A stretch of DNA of 38,582 nucleotides from Garicola koreensis (GCF_014195445.1 NZ_JACIBT010000009.1:1-38582); one strand, 5' to 3'. Numbered from the stretch's first letter, positions 7,719 to 16,428 are shown. Notes: generated from the sequence alone by a model not told the origin. Numbers and translations are program-made.

Positions 7719-8261
7719 TCAGTCAGTGCGGTAGTGCTTGAGCTTGGACTCATCAATTGCGTTGCCCACTCCAGCAGCGTCACGGACGAACACTGCGCCG
7801 TCGACGATCTGCAGCGGTTCGGCGATGAGGTCATCGGCCATATCCAGGTAGTTTGAGAGCTCTGCGGCTCGCCGGGAGGTCGCATCGAAGGCGGCACCGA
7901 AGGCGATGGATGCGGCACTGCCGACCTGCGTGTCGATCTGATTGCCCACATAGACCTCGACGCCGAGGCCCTCGGCCAGTCCGACGATTCGGCTGGACTC
8001 GGTGAATCCGGTCCGCGCCGTCTTGATCGCCAGCATATCGGCGCCTTCAGTGATCAGTTCCCGAGCTGCCGCGCTCAGGTCCGGGGCCGACTCGTCGGCG
8101 GCTATTGGAATCATCGACCGCTTTGTCAGCCAGCGTCGGCCCATGTGATCGGCGGCGTCATTGGGCTCTTCAAGGAACTGCATCCCCAGTTCGGCGGCCT
8201 CCTGGAGGACCGGGCCGGTCTCTGCAGCACTCCAGCCGCGGTTGGCATCCATGTAGAGCAG
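7719..8261 (-). pseudogene. catB: Muconate cycloisomerase, 5'-truncated remnant
   Basis: Only about 180 C-terminal residues of a roughly 370-residue enolase-superfamily enzyme remain. The reading frame upstream hits TGA at 8262-8264 and 15 bp later the trmB stop, so the N-terminal half is gone, not frameshifted nearby. The remnant keeps the metal ligands (Asp in YMDANRGWS, Glu in FLEEPN, Asp in AADES) and the general acid/base Lys in AIKTARTGF, but has lost the capping domain and the N-terminal barrel strands with the KxK catalytic lysine. It cannot be a working cycloisomerase. The retained part is otherwise well conserved, so the loss may be recent. It lies 65 bp upstream of catC. Confidence 0.85.
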
Positions 8262-8271
8262 TCACCAACCC

Positions 8272-8287
8272 GCGCGCCCTAGCGCGC
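8272..8287. repeat. GC palindrome across the trmB stop
   Basis: GCGCGC (8272-8277) and GCGCGC (8282-8287) flank CCTA. It could form a short stem at the end of trmB and marks the point where the catB remnant begins. There is no T-run. It may be a weak terminator or simply GC-rich coincidence. Confidence 0.3.
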
Positions 8288-9118
8288 TGACCGCAGAAAC
8301 GTCAGGTCGAAGGTGCGCCGGCCGGCCGTGACGGACTTCTGCTCAAAGTCGGTGGTGACTCGGGCTGCGAAGCGCGGCGCCCAACCGCCCTCGGTGTCCA
8401 GCGCCTGCTCGTACGGCAGCGGATGGGTCTCTTTGCCCAGGCTTGCGGCGTCAAGGTCACCCAGGCGCACCTGGGTCAGCGGCGAGATGTCACCGGCGCG
8501 CTGACCCAGGTGCGGGTTCCAGAACGACGCCGAGGCGGAGATCACCCTGCGCATCTGCACCGCATAGTCCGACCAGTCGGTGGCCAGCCGCCAGACTCCG
8601 GTGGGGGTCAGGACCCGCGCGGCCTTCTCCACAAAGGACTCCTGCACCAGGCGCCGCTTGCGGTGCTTGGCCTTGTGCCACGGGTCGGGGAAGAAGATCC
8701 ACAGCTCGTCGACGGATCCCGCCGGCAGCAGCTTGTCGAGAACCTCCACGGCGTCCAGGCAGGCGACGCGCACATTGCTGAGTCCTTCACGGCGGATCCG
8801 TGCTGCCAGCTGAGCCGCCCCCGGCCGATACACTTCCACCGCGATGAAGTCAGTCTCCGGGTTGGATGCGGCAGCATGGGCAATCGCCTCACCCGATCCG
8901 GAGCCGATCTCGACGATCAGCGGTGCGGTGCGGCCGAACTCTTCGCGCCAATCGATGGTGAAGCCCTCAGCGACTGAGGTGTCGCGCGCGCCGTGGGGCA
9001 CCTCCAGCAGCTCGTTGCCCAGGGCGGCGTCCCAGGCGCGCTGGTAGCTGGGTTTGAGCCGGTTGCTGCGGCGCACGAATGACAGGGGGCGGCGGTAGTG
9101 CTGCTGGTGCTCAGTCAA
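8279..9118 (-). CDS. trmB: tRNA (guanosine(46)-N7)-methyltransferase
   Basis: Methylates N7 of G46 in the tRNA variable loop using SAM. The 279 residues show the SAM site (VEIGSGSGEA), the acidic AVEVYRPGAAQ, and the TrmB signature FFPDPWHKAKHRKRR. I chose the TTG at 9118: it overlaps the end of the upstream PBP gene (9111-11096) by 8 bases, has GGTGAG upstream, and the family homology begins just after it (LTEHQQHYRRPLSFVRR). Longer in-frame readings enter PBP coding sequence. The overlap suggests translational coupling to the PBP gene. Confidence 0.88.
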   Translation of the reverse strand: MTEHQQHYRRPLSFVRRSNRLKPSYQRAWDAALGNELLEVPHGARDTSVAEGFTIDWREEFGRTAPLIVEIGSGSGEAIAHAAASNPETDFIAVEVYRPGAAQLAARIRREGLSNVRVACLDAVEVLDKLLPAGSVDELWIFFPDPWHKAKHRKRRLVQESFVEKAARVLTPTGVWRLATDWSDYAVQMRRVISASASFWNPHLGQRAGDISPLTQVRLGDLDAASLGKETHPLPYEQALDTEGGWAPRFAARVTTDFEQKSVTAGRRTFDLTFLRSAR

Positions 9119-11096
9119 GGATCTCACCTGCTTCGGTGAGGAACTCGTGCAGCAGCGGACCGTTGGTGGAGCCGCCGAACTCCCCCTCTTCCATGAAGAC
9201 CGCCACCGCGAGGTCGCCCTGCAGAGCCGCCACCCAGGTGTGGGCGTAGCTGTCGTCGCCCTCACCGACCTCGGCCGTTCCGGTCTTGGCGTAGACATGG
9301 TCACCGGGGACCGGGTCCATTGAAGACAGGGTGCCGAAGTCAACAGTGCCGCGCATCAGCTCACGCAGCTGCTCGGCCTCTTCGCCGGTGAGTCCGCCGG
9401 CAGAGTCCCCGTCAGAAGAGCCCTCGGCGGCACCGTCGTCCTCGCCATCGGCCGTCTCCTGATCGGCGACCACCAGACGCGGGTGCAGGGTTTCGCCGGC
9501 GCCGATGGAGGCGGTCATCGCGGCCATGCCCAGCGTGGAGGTCTCCACCACACCCTGACCGAAGAGGTTGGCAGCGTGCAGGTTCAGCTCACTGTCGTCC
9601 GGGATGGAGCCGAAGTAGGCGGGAAGCCCGATGCCGGTGGAGTTGTCGATGCCCAGGTCCAGTGCCGCCTGGTGGACCTCCTGGCTGGACACGTCGTCCC
9701 ACGCGGAGACGAACAGTGTGTTGCAGGAGGCCGCCATGGCCTCCTGGAAGGAGATGTCACCGAGGTACTCGCCGGAATACCCCTCCACGTTGCTGAACTG
9801 CTGACCGTGGACCGTGGTACTCCCCGGACAGCTGACCTGGCTCTGCGGGGTCAGTCCGTTGCGCAGCATGGCCAGCGCGGAGACGACCTTGAAGGTGGAG
9901 CCGGGGGCGTAGGCGGACTCGGTGGCGACGTCGACGAAGTTCTCATCCGGGGTGTGGCTGGCCGCTGCCAGGATTCCGCCGTCAGAGGGCCGGATGGCCA
10001 CCATCGCGGCGGTGGTCTCCTGGTCGCCCACAATATCCTGGGCGAGGTTCTGCAGCCTCGGGTTCAGGTGGGTGCTCACGTCGTCGCCGGCTTCTGAGTC
10101 CACGGAGTAGAGCGTCCGCTCCCCCATGGTGATGCTCACCCCGGGGGTGCCGCGCAGCGTGTCCTGGTACTGGGCCTGCAGCCCTGAGGTGCCGACCATC
10201 TCACCGACGCTCAGGGTGGGGTTGCTCTCCAGATGCTCTGCGGTGACCGGACCCACCCGGCCGATGAGCAGCGGGGCAAAGTCGGAGCTCTCCGCCAGTG
10301 ACATCTGCCCGTAGTGGGATACCGCACCGGGGACGGCCTCAACCTCTGCGGCGGTGACCTCAGCGGAGTCCTGCCGCAGGGTGATGGCCTCGACGAAGGC
10401 CTCATCGCCGTAGGCCAGCACGGTCTCGGCGTAGTCCTCCGGGCTGATGCCGACCACTTCGGCCAACTGCTCAGCGGCCTCGCGCTGGGTCTCTTCGCTG
10501 GGGACTTCGCCGTCGCCCAGCTGGATCTTATCGATCCCGACGTGGACCACGTCGCGGTTGTAGACCATCGCGCGGCCGTTGTCGTCCATGATCCTGCCGC
10601 GCTGGGCAGCATCGGTGGTGTTCAGCTGGATGTTCTCGTGTCCGGCGTAGTCGGGCAGGATGATCTCGGTCTCACCCGCAAGCAGCCAGACGTCGGATTC
10701 TTCGTCGTAGGTGAAGTCAGCTGCGGTCTGGTAGGTCCAGGCTTCGCCCTCGATGCCGGCTTCGCTGAGGTCCCAGGAGTGGTCGAAGGTGACTTCGGCG
10801 GTGGGGGCACGCACAGACTCCTCACCGGGCTCATCGCGCTGAATCTCGGCGACCTCGACCTCAGGGGTGAGCTCTCCGAAGGGTTCGTGGAGGTTCTCCA
10901 CCGCCTCGGCCAGGCCCTCCTGGGTGCCGGAGGCAAGCGTGGCGGCACTGAAGTCGCCGGTGCTCAGGGCCTCGGCGGTCGCCTCGGCGGCGTCGTCGAC
11001 CTGGGCACGCTCTTCCTCCTCACCGCAGCCGGTGACCAGTCCGAGCAGCAGAAGGCCGCCGGTGATCAGTTGCAGGGGGGATCGGGTAAAACGCAC
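9111..11096 (-). CDS. Penicillin-binding transpeptidase lipoprotein with MecA-type N-terminal domain
   Basis: Class B PBP of 661 residues that cross-links peptidoglycan outside the membrane. A lipoprotein signal ends at Cys24 (LGLVTGC). Residues 30-155 resemble the NTF2-like MecA_N domain. The dimerisation region follows, then the transpeptidase with all three motifs: STFK (Ser400-Lys403), SCN (457-459) and KTG (604-606). A low-complexity acidic insert lies at about 548-572. The start is GTG 11096, with CATACT (11103-11108, complement) six bases before it and no SD, so it is probably leaderless with a promoter inside the 3' end of hspR. It overlaps trmB downstream. The MecA-like N-domain alone does not show beta-lactam resistance. 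Confidence 0.88.
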   Translation of the reverse strand: MRFTRSPLQLITGGLLLLGLVTGCGEEEERAQVDDAAEATAEALSTGDFSAATLASGTQEGLAEAVENLHEPFGELTPEVEVAEIQRDEPGEESVRAPTAEVTFDHSWDLSEAGIEGEAWTYQTAADFTYDEESDVWLLAGETEIILPDYAGHENIQLNTTDAAQRGRIMDDNGRAMVYNRDVVHVGIDKIQLGDGEVPSEETQREAAEQLAEVVGISPEDYAETVLAYGDEAFVEAITLRQDSAEVTAAEVEAVPGAVSHYGQMSLAESSDFAPLLIGRVGPVTAEHLESNPTLSVGEMVGTSGLQAQYQDTLRGTPGVSITMGERTLYSVDSEAGDDVSTHLNPRLQNLAQDIVGDQETTAAMVAIRPSDGGILAAASHTPDENFVDVATESAYAPGSTFKVVSALAMLRNGLTPQSQVSCPGSTTVHGQQFSNVEGYSGEYLGDISFQEAMAASCNTLFVSAWDDVSSQEVHQAALDLGIDNSTGIGLPAYFGSIPDDSELNLHAANLFGQGVVETSTLGMAAMTASIGAGETLHPRLVVADQETADGEDDGAAEGSSDGDSAGGLTGEEAEQLRELMRGTVDFGTLSSMDPVPGDHVYAKTGTAEVGEGDDSYAHTWVAALQGDLAVAVFMEEGEFGGSTNGPLLHEFLTEAGEILD

Positions 11097-11120
11097 CCAT
11101 CCAGTATGCCTGAAGCTGGG

Positions 11121-11621
11121 TCAGCGCTGGCGCCAGACTACAAGTTCCCTGGTCGCCGGTTGCGGCCGCTGACCGCGGGCCAGTTTCACCACGTCCCCAT
11201 GGGGCCCGACGGCGAATACCCGGGCGCTTGCGGAGGCGCGTTCGGCTTCGCGCAGCTGGCTGCGCAGCTCTGCGACCTCGGACTGCAGCTCTTCGACTTC
11301 ATTCTGCAGCTCGATGACCCGGCGGATCCCTTCCAACGAGACGCCTTCCTGGCTCAGCTGTTGGATCTCACGCAGCTGGTCGACGTCGTGGGGTGAGTAT
11401 CGGCGGTGCCGCCCACCCTGCCGGCGCGGGGTCACCAGGCCTATTCGGTCGTACTGACGCAGAGTCTGGGGGTGCATGTCGGCCAGCTCAGCGGCTACGG
11501 AGATGACAAACAGGGCCGCATGGCGATGTTCTGCGGCAAGCATCCGGGGGTCGTCGCACTCCGCAACGTTCTGGCGTATGCGCAGTCGCGTGTACTGGGC
11601 AGTGACGCGTCGTGCCGGCAT
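11121..11621 (-). CDS. hspR: MerR-family heat-shock repressor HspR
   Basis: Represses the dnaK operon by binding HAIR inverted repeats, with DnaK as co-repressor in Streptomyces. The protein has 166 residues. A MerR winged helix begins at about residue 40 (ISVAAELADMHPQTLRQYDR, GLVTPRRQGG, RRYSPHDVDQLREIQ), followed by a coiled-coil (about 107-137, VEELQSEVAELRSQL). GGAGG sits 8 nt before ATG 11621. The N-terminal 35 residues before the MerR domain are longer than usual, and a later start is possible. It is the last gene of dnaK-grpE-dnaJ-hspR, 38 bp after dnaJ. Confidence 0.92.
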   Translation of the reverse strand: MPARRVTAQYTRLRIRQNVAECDDPRMLAAEHRHAALFVISVAAELADMHPQTLRQYDRIGLVTPRRQGGRHRRYSPHDVDQLREIQQLSQEGVSLEGIRRVIELQNEVEELQSEVAELRSQLREAERASASARVFAVGPHGDVVKLARGQRPQPATRELVVWRQR

Positions 11622-11659
11622 CGGTGCCCCCTCCTTCCCGGGGTTGAACCTCCTGCTAC

Positions 11660-12610
11660 CTATAACGCAGCTTTGGCCTCCAGGTCTTCCCTGGGGTTGA
11701 ATTCGCCGGTGGCTTCGGTGAAGGCCTCTACTGCGGCTTTGGCCTCATCGCTGAGCTCGGTGGGAACCGAGACTTCAAGCACCACCAGCATGTCGCCGCT
11801 GGACTTCTTCCGACGGATGCCGTGCCCCTTGAGTCGCAGGGTCTTGCCGGAGCTGGAGCCTGCGGGGATCCGGATCTTGACCTTCTCGCCGTGCACAGTG
11901 GGCACCTCAGCGGTGGTGCCCAGGGCGGCTTCGGCAAAGCTGACCGGCAGGTGGATGCGGATGGTGTCTTCGTCGCGGTCGAAGAACGGGTGCTTCTGCA
12001 CCGAGACCTGCACCAGCAGATCGCCGGCGCCGCCCGGGCCCTGCTGACCCTTGCCTTTGACACGCACCTTCTGACCCTCTTTGACCCCGGCGGGGACCCG
12101 CACATCGATCACTGAGCCGTTGGGTTCGCGCAGTCCGACCGTGGTGCCGCGGACCGCCCCTTTGAACGAGATGGTGGTCTTCGCGGTGCGGTCTCCGCCT
12201 TTGGGCGCGCCGCCGAACCGGCTTCCTCTGCCGCCGCCGAAGAGGTCGGAGAAGTCTGGGCCGCCGCCGAAGCGGCCGCCGGCCGTTCCGGGTGAGCCCT
12301 GGCCGAAGAGTCCGCCGAAGATGTCCTCGAACCCGCCGCCGCCATCAGCAGTGGACCCGGAGAACCGGGCGCCGGAGCCCATCGCGCGGATGGCGTCGTA
12401 CTCCTGGCGCTGCTCAGGGTCCGAGAGGACCGAGTGCGCCTCGGAGATGTCTTTGAACCGCTGTTCGGCGGAGGCGTCCCCGGGGTTCCTATCCGGATGG
12501 TACTGCCGCGCCAGTTTGCGGTAGGCCTTCTTGACGTCCTCCGCAGTGGCTTCCCGGGAGACGCCGAGAGTGCTGTAGAAGTCTTTGTTGATCCAGTCCT
12601 GTGAGGCCAC
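11660..12610 (-). CDS. dnaJ: DnaJ-family co-chaperone without zinc finger
   Basis: Stimulates DnaK ATPase and delivers substrates. The 316 residues comprise a J domain (residues 1-75, with YHPDRNPGD), a G/F-rich region (about 85-145), and the C-terminal substrate-binding domains. The four CxxCxGxG zinc motifs are absent, so this is a type II (CbpA/DnaJ1-like) protein, usual for the copy in actinobacterial dnaK operons. I chose GTG 12610 because GGAGGGAGG directly precedes it; ATG 12625 is part of that ribosome site. It follows grpE by 108 bp. Confidence 0.92.
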   Translation of the reverse strand: MASQDWINKDFYSTLGVSREATAEDVKKAYRKLARQYHPDRNPGDASAEQRFKDISEAHSVLSDPEQRQEYDAIRAMGSGARFSGSTADGGGGFEDIFGGLFGQGSPGTAGGRFGGGPDFSDLFGGGRGSRFGGAPKGGDRTAKTTISFKGAVRGTTVGLREPNGSVIDVRVPAGVKEGQKVRVKGKGQQGPGGAGDLLVQVSVQKHPFFDRDEDTIRIHLPVSFAEAALGTTAEVPTVHGEKVKIRIPAGSSSGKTLRLKGHGIRRKKSSGDMLVVLEVSVPTELSDEAKAAVEAFTEATGEFNPREDLEAKAAL

Positions 12611-12718
12611 AGCGCCTCCCTCCATTCTGCCGCTAAGAGCTGCCCCGGGGCTGGGGTGGTCGCAGCGCCGAGACTCGGCACATTCCCACCTCAGCTCCCA
12701 GGGCAGTCATTGCATGAG

Positions 12719-13573
12719 CTATTGCGCCGGACCGCTGGAGACGATCACCTGAGCTGCGCGCAGCAGCCGGTCTCCGTGCCGGTATCCGGAGCGGACCAGG
12801 ATGGCGACGTGGTCGGCTTCCACCTCGTCACTGGGCTGCTGCATGATCGCCTCGTGCTCGTTGGGGTTGAACTGCTCCCCCACGGCACCGAGTGTCTCCA
12901 GGCCCTCCTGGGCGAGGATCTGCTCGAGTCGGCCCGCGATGTGGGCAAAGGGGCCCTCCTGCAGATCCCCGGCCTGCCGAGCTGCGGCGACGTCGTCGAG
13001 CACCGGCATCAGCTCGGAGATCATCTGCCCCTTGACCCGTTCCTTCTCCAGGCCCCGGTCACGCTCCACACGACGCCGGTAGTTGACGTACTCAGCCTGG
13101 ACCCGGCGCAGGTCATCCTCCAGCTCGGCCTCTCGGTCGTAGCCTTGGGCCGCCAGTTCCTCCTCGGCGGCGTCCACCCGCTGCGCGGGCTCACTTTCGC
13201 CGCCGCCGATGGCTTCGCCCAGGGGGACCTCGTGCAGCTCAGGCTCCTCAGCCAGTTCGGCATCCTCAGGTCCAGCCTCAGCACCGGCGGCCTCCTCGAC
13301 GGTCACCGGGTCCCCGGAGGCTCCGTACTGGGCATCACCGATCGTCTCGATGTCCTCGGCGTCCTCCTCGGGGATGTCGCGAAGGATGCGCTCGGCCTCG
13401 GCCAGCGGATCCGCCAGGGGATCACCGGCCGCGGCCTCGCGGTCCTCAGCGGTGGCCTGCCCCTCGGCAGTGTCATCCGCTGGGTCGCGGGGCTGACCGG
13501 TCTCAGGGTCGATGCGCCGCTTATCAGTGAACCGGATGGGGTCCTGATCAGCGTGCTCTCTGTCCTCAGCCAT
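12719..13573 (-). CDS. grpE: Nucleotide exchange factor GrpE
   Basis: Releases ADP from DnaK. At 284 residues it is longer than the usual 180-220 because of a roughly 140-residue acidic, probably disordered N-terminal region rich in Glu, Asp and Ala. The long helix follows (LRRVQAEYVNYRRRVERDR), then the beta-domain (GEQFNPNEHEAIMQQPSDEV and GYRHGDRLLRAAQVIVS). Its AAGGAG ribosome site overlaps the dnaK stop codon region, indicating tight coupling, with only 13 bp between the genes. Expanded acidic extensions could reflect a salt-adapted lineage (inference). Confidence 0.93.
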   Translation of the reverse strand: MAEDREHADQDPIRFTDKRRIDPETGQPRDPADDTAEGQATAEDREAAAGDPLADPLAEAERILRDIPEEDAEDIETIGDAQYGASGDPVTVEEAAGAEAGPEDAELAEEPELHEVPLGEAIGGGESEPAQRVDAAEEELAAQGYDREAELEDDLRRVQAEYVNYRRRVERDRGLEKERVKGQMISELMPVLDDVAAARQAGDLQEGPFAHIAGRLEQILAQEGLETLGAVGEQFNPNEHEAIMQQPSDEVEADHVAILVRSGYRHGDRLLRAAQVIVSSGPAQ

Positions 13574-13586
13574 TACCTAGGACTCC

Positions 13587-15464
13587 TTACTTCTTCTCAG
13601 CGCCGGATTCAGCATCCTCGTCCTCGTCCACCACTTCGGCGTCGACGATGTCCTCGTCCTCGGATCCGGCCTCACCGGCGGGTGCACCCTCGGCGCCTGC
13701 CCCGGAGTCACCGCCGGCGGCATAGAGGGCCTCGCCGATCTTGGCCTGGGACTCCTGCAGCTTGTCGTAGGCGGACTGAACCTCGTCGTCGTTGTCTGTG
13801 CCGTCCAGGGCCTTCTTCAGTGCGTCGACGTCGGCCTGAACCTCGGTCTTGACCTCCTCGGGGAGCTTCTCGTCGTTCTCCTTGAGGAGCTTGTCCACCG
13901 AGTAGGCAGTGGCCTCGGCCGCGTTGCGGCGCTCGGCGGCCTCGCGACGCTCCTTGTCCTCTTCGGCGTGCTTCTCCGCATCGGCGACCATGCGATCGAT
14001 GTCTTCCTGCTCCAGGGAGGTACCGCCGGTGATGGTCATCGACTGCTCCTTATCGGTGCCCTTGTCCTTGGCGGAGACGTGGACGATGCCGTTGGCATCG
14101 ATGTCGAAGGTGACCTCAATCTGCGGCATTCCGCGCGGTGCCGGGGCGATGCCGGTCAGCTCGAAGGTGCCCAGCGGCTTGTTGTCGCGAGTGAATTCGC
14201 GCTCGCCCTGGAAGACCTGGATGGCCACTGAAGGCTGGTTGTCCTCAGCAGTGGAGAACACCTCGGACTTCTTGGTGGGGATGGCGGAGTTGCGCTCGAT
14301 GAGCTTGGTCATCACACCACCCTTGGTCTCGATGCCCAGGGTGAGCGGGGTGACGTCGATGAGCAGCACGTCCTTGCGCTCACCGGCGAGCACACCGGCC
14401 TGCAGTGCCGCACCGACGGCGACAACCTCATCGGGGTTGACCGACTTATTGGCGTCCTTGCCGGTAAGCTCCTTGACCAGGTTGGCCACAGCGGGCATCC
14501 GGGTGGAGCCGCCGACCAGGATCACGTGGTCGATGTCGGAGAGCTTGGCTCCGGCTTCGCTGATGACGTCGTGGAAGGGCTTCTTGGTCCGGTCCAGCAG
14601 GTCGGAGGTCATATCCTCAAACTTGGCGCGGGAGAGCGTCTCGTTGACGTGGACCGGGGCGCCGTCGTGCTGGGTGGCGTAGGGAATGTTGATGCTGGCG
14701 GTGGAGGTGCTGGAGAGCTCCTTCTTGGCCCGCTCAGCCTCTTCCTTCAGGCGGGGGACGGCGATCTTGTCCTTGGACAGGTCCACGCCCTCCTTCTGCT
14801 TGACCTGGTCGACCAGCCAGTCGATGATGCGCTGGTCCCAGTCGTCTCCGCCGAGGCGGTTGTCGCCGGCGGTGGCCCGGACCTGGATGGTGGAGAACTC
14901 GTCCTCGTCCTTGCCGACCTCCAGCAGGGAGACGTCGAAGGTGCCGCCGCCGAGGTCGAAGACCAGGATGAGCTCGTCCTCCTTGCCCTTCTCCAGGCCG
15001 TAGGCCAGAGCGGCTGCGGTGGGCTCGTTGACGATGCGCGAGACCTTCAGCCCGGCGATCTCGCCGGCCTCCTTGGTGGCCTGACGCTCAGCGTCGTTGA
15101 AGTATGCAGGCACAGTGATGACGGCCTCAGCCACGTCCTCGCCCAGGTACTCCTCGGCGTCGTGCTTGAGCTTCATCAGCGTCCGCGCCGAGATCTCCTG
15201 GGCGGTGTACTCCTTGCCGTCGATCTCGGTCTTCCAGTCGGTGCCCATGTGGCGCTTCACCGAAGAGATGGTGCGCTCGGGGTTGGACACGGCCTGACGG
15301 CGAGCAACCTCGCCGACCAGGACTTCCTCGGTCTTGGAGAAGGCGACCACCGAGGGAGTGGTGCGTGCGCCTTCGGCGTTTGCGATGACTGTGGGCTCGC
15401 CGCCTTCGAGGACGGTGACCACAGAGTTGGTGGTTCCGAGGTCAATGCCGACTGCACGGGACAT
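13587..15464 (-). CDS. dnaK: Molecular chaperone DnaK (Hsp70)
   Basis: ATP-driven chaperone and probable HspR co-repressor. The 625 residues match the family. The ATPase domain starts [13 protein letters not shown], and further signatures are [17 protein letters not shown] and [13 protein letters not shown]. The substrate domain ([21 protein letters not shown]) and helical lid follow. The C-terminus is a long Gly/Ala then acidic tail. ATG 15464 has AAAGGAGC before it. It is first in the operon, behind a two-HAIR promoter. Confidence 0.97.
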   Translation of the reverse strand: MSRAVGIDLGTTNSVVTVLEGGEPTVIANAEGARTTPSVVAFSKTEEVLVGEVARRQAVSNPERTISSVKRHMGTDWKTEIDGKEYTAQEISARTLMKLKHDAEEYLGEDVAEAVITVPAYFNDAERQATKEAGEIAGLKVSRIVNEPTAAALAYGLEKGKEDELILVFDLGGGTFDVSLLEVGKDEDEFSTIQVRATAGDNRLGGDDWDQRIIDWLVDQVKQKEGVDLSKDKIAVPRLKEEAERAKKELSSTSTASINIPYATQHDGAPVHVNETLSRAKFEDMTSDLLDRTKKPFHDVISEAGAKLSDIDHVILVGGSTRMPAVANLVKELTGKDANKSVNPDEVVAVGAALQAGVLAGERKDVLLIDVTPLTLGIETKGGVMTKLIERNSAIPTKKSEVFSTAEDNQPSVAIQVFQGEREFTRDNKPLGTFELTGIAPAPRGMPQIEVTFDIDANGIVHVSAKDKGTDKEQSMTITGGTSLEQEDIDRMVADAEKHAEEDKERREAAERRNAAEATAYSVDKLLKENDEKLPEEVKTEVQADVDALKKALDGTDNDDEVQSAYDKLQESQAKIGEALYAAGGDSGAGAEGAPAGEAGSEDEDIVDAEVVDEDEDAESGAEKK

Positions 15465-15508
15465 GTAGGCTCCTTTCGCCAGTGTTTGCTGAAGTGTTGA
15501 CACGCTTA

Positions 15509-15529
15509 GTTGAGCGATACCGACTCAAG
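15509..15529. promoter_or_regulatory. HAIR element 1 (HspR operator)
   Basis: GTTGAGC-N7-ACTCAAG, close to the consensus CTTGAGT-N7-ACTCAAG. It overlaps the end of the predicted dnaK -10 on the complement and runs into the leader, so bound HspR would block initiation. Confidence 0.85.
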
Positions 15530-15556
15530 TCTCTGCCTTGAGCTCAGCGGTGTCAA
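15528..15556 (-). promoter_or_regulatory. dnaK operon promoter
   Basis: On the complement, TTGACA (15556-15551) is followed by a 17-nt spacer and GAGACT (15533-15528). The perfect -35 and exact spacing support a housekeeping promoter. The -10 is weak, and both sides carry HAIR sites. Confidence 0.6.
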
Positions 15557-15561
15557 ATTGA

Positions 15562-15582
15562 GTTGAGCCAACCACGCTCAAC
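15562..15582. promoter_or_regulatory. HAIR element 2 (HspR operator)
   Basis: GTTGAGC-N7-GCTCAAC, a perfect 7-bp inverted repeat with the HAIR spacing, lying just upstream of the dnaK -35. Together with element 1 it brackets the promoter. Confidence 0.85.
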
Positions 15583-15679
15583 TTTGCGTTCGGCAGTCAC
15601 AACGAAGATCCTGTCGCGTTCATTCCCGGCGGCAGCTGTGGGGTGTCGGAGGGCCTCAGCTGGCCACAGCTCCCCCATA

Positions 15680-16123
15680 TTAGAGGCGCTCGATGACCCG
15701 GAAGCGTTCCAGCACCACAGGGGTGGCATCATTGACGGTGAAGTCAGGGATTTCAAGGGCCGTGCGCATTTGTCGGCTGTGGAAGAAGCGTTCGTGGTCG
15801 GCGCGCCACTCGGCCACGGTGCGGTGCCCCTCGCCTTCATCCCGGGCGTGGGTCAGGTCAACTTGTGCCAGGGCAACGATGCGTACATCGATGACCTCAA
15901 GGACCGCTGCAGACTCGTCCTGTGAGTCAACCAGCACAGACCGCTGACCGATCCGCGGCAGCGGCTCGTCTTCAAGCTCGTACTCCAGCTTAAGACTTGT
16001 GGTGCTCGTCTTCTCGCCACTGAGAATGGATCGCACCAGGCGGTCACGAAGTGGACCAGGAAAACCAAACTCTGCCCGAGCGAGGTCGGCCACACCGGCT
16101 GGCTCAGAGTCCTTCGGGATCAT
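15680..16123 (-). CDS. ASCH-domain protein
   Basis: Single-domain protein of 147 residues related to the ASCH fold (PUA-like beta-barrel), proposed to bind RNA or nucleotides. The family look is clear in FGFPGPLRDRLVRSILSGEK, TSLKLEYE, the VLEVIDVRIVALAQVD strand region, and the HRTVAEWRADHERFF helix. ATG 16123 lies 7 nt after TAATTT (16131-16136, complement), fitting a leaderless start. It points toward the dnaK promoter and sits beside toxin-antitoxin debris, so it may belong to an accessory patch. Some ASCH proteins hydrolyse N4-acetylcytidine, but I cannot assign that here. Confidence 0.75.
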   Translation of the reverse strand: MIPKDSEPAGVADLARAEFGFPGPLRDRLVRSILSGEKTSTTSLKLEYELEDEPLPRIGQRSVLVDSQDESAAVLEVIDVRIVALAQVDLTHARDEGEGHRTVAEWRADHERFFHSRQMRTALEIPDFTVNDATPVVLERFRVIERL

Positions 16124-16156
16124 GACCCCAAAATTACCAAGGATAGTGACGCTGGC

Positions 16157-16420
16157 GTGACCGTGAAGGCGAAGCTCACCGACATCACCCCTTGGGAGGG
16201 CGTCTCCTCGAAAGAGGTGCTCGAGGACCCTCGGGGTCCGTGGTGATCGTTTCCCTCGACACCTCAGCTGCTTTCAAGCGCATTGCTGCAGAAGCCGAAT
16301 CAGCCCAGCTGTGGGGACGATTCGACCGACTGGGCGACGAAGGGCATCAGTTCGTCTCATCATGGCTGCTGCGGGTGGACAGATGCGCTGAACGCGCGGG
16401 GCATGCGGACCGATGAGGCC
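16157..16420 (+). pseudogene. Remnant of a VapBC-like toxin-antitoxin pair
   Basis: The frame from 16157 ends at TGA 16244-16246 and looks like an antitoxin C-terminus (WEGVSSKEVLEDPRGPW). A GTG at 16240 overlaps that stop, the usual VapBC arrangement, and starts VVIVSLDTSAAFK with the PIN-domain DTSA signature and active-site Asp, then SSWLLRVD. The toxin frame stops at 16416 after 58 codons instead of about 130. A +1 frame continues with DALNARGMRTDEAEA, which suits the next PIN helix, so a one-base indel near 16380 plus loss of the 3' half is likely. The antitoxin N-terminus is also gone. The PIN assignment is fairly firm; the antitoxin is tentative. Confidence 0.55.
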
Positions 16421-16428
16421 GAAGCCTC

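Noticed and set aside
8279..9343. Longer trmB from an upstream start at 9343
   Set aside because: The extra 75 residues are translated from PBP coding sequence in another frame and resemble no TrmB.
14526..15500. Long open frame opposite dnaK
   Set aside because: High-GC third-position shadow of dnaK; no motif or ribosome site.
15634..15671. AGCTGTGG...CCACAGCT inverted repeat after the ASCH gene
   Set aside because: 8-bp stem with a 22-nt loop and no U-tract; too weak to call a terminator.
16415..16428. GAGGC-CGAA-GCCTC hairpin as a gabD terminator
   Set aside because: Only 5 bp of stem and no U-tract; mentioned beside the tandem repeat but not called separately.
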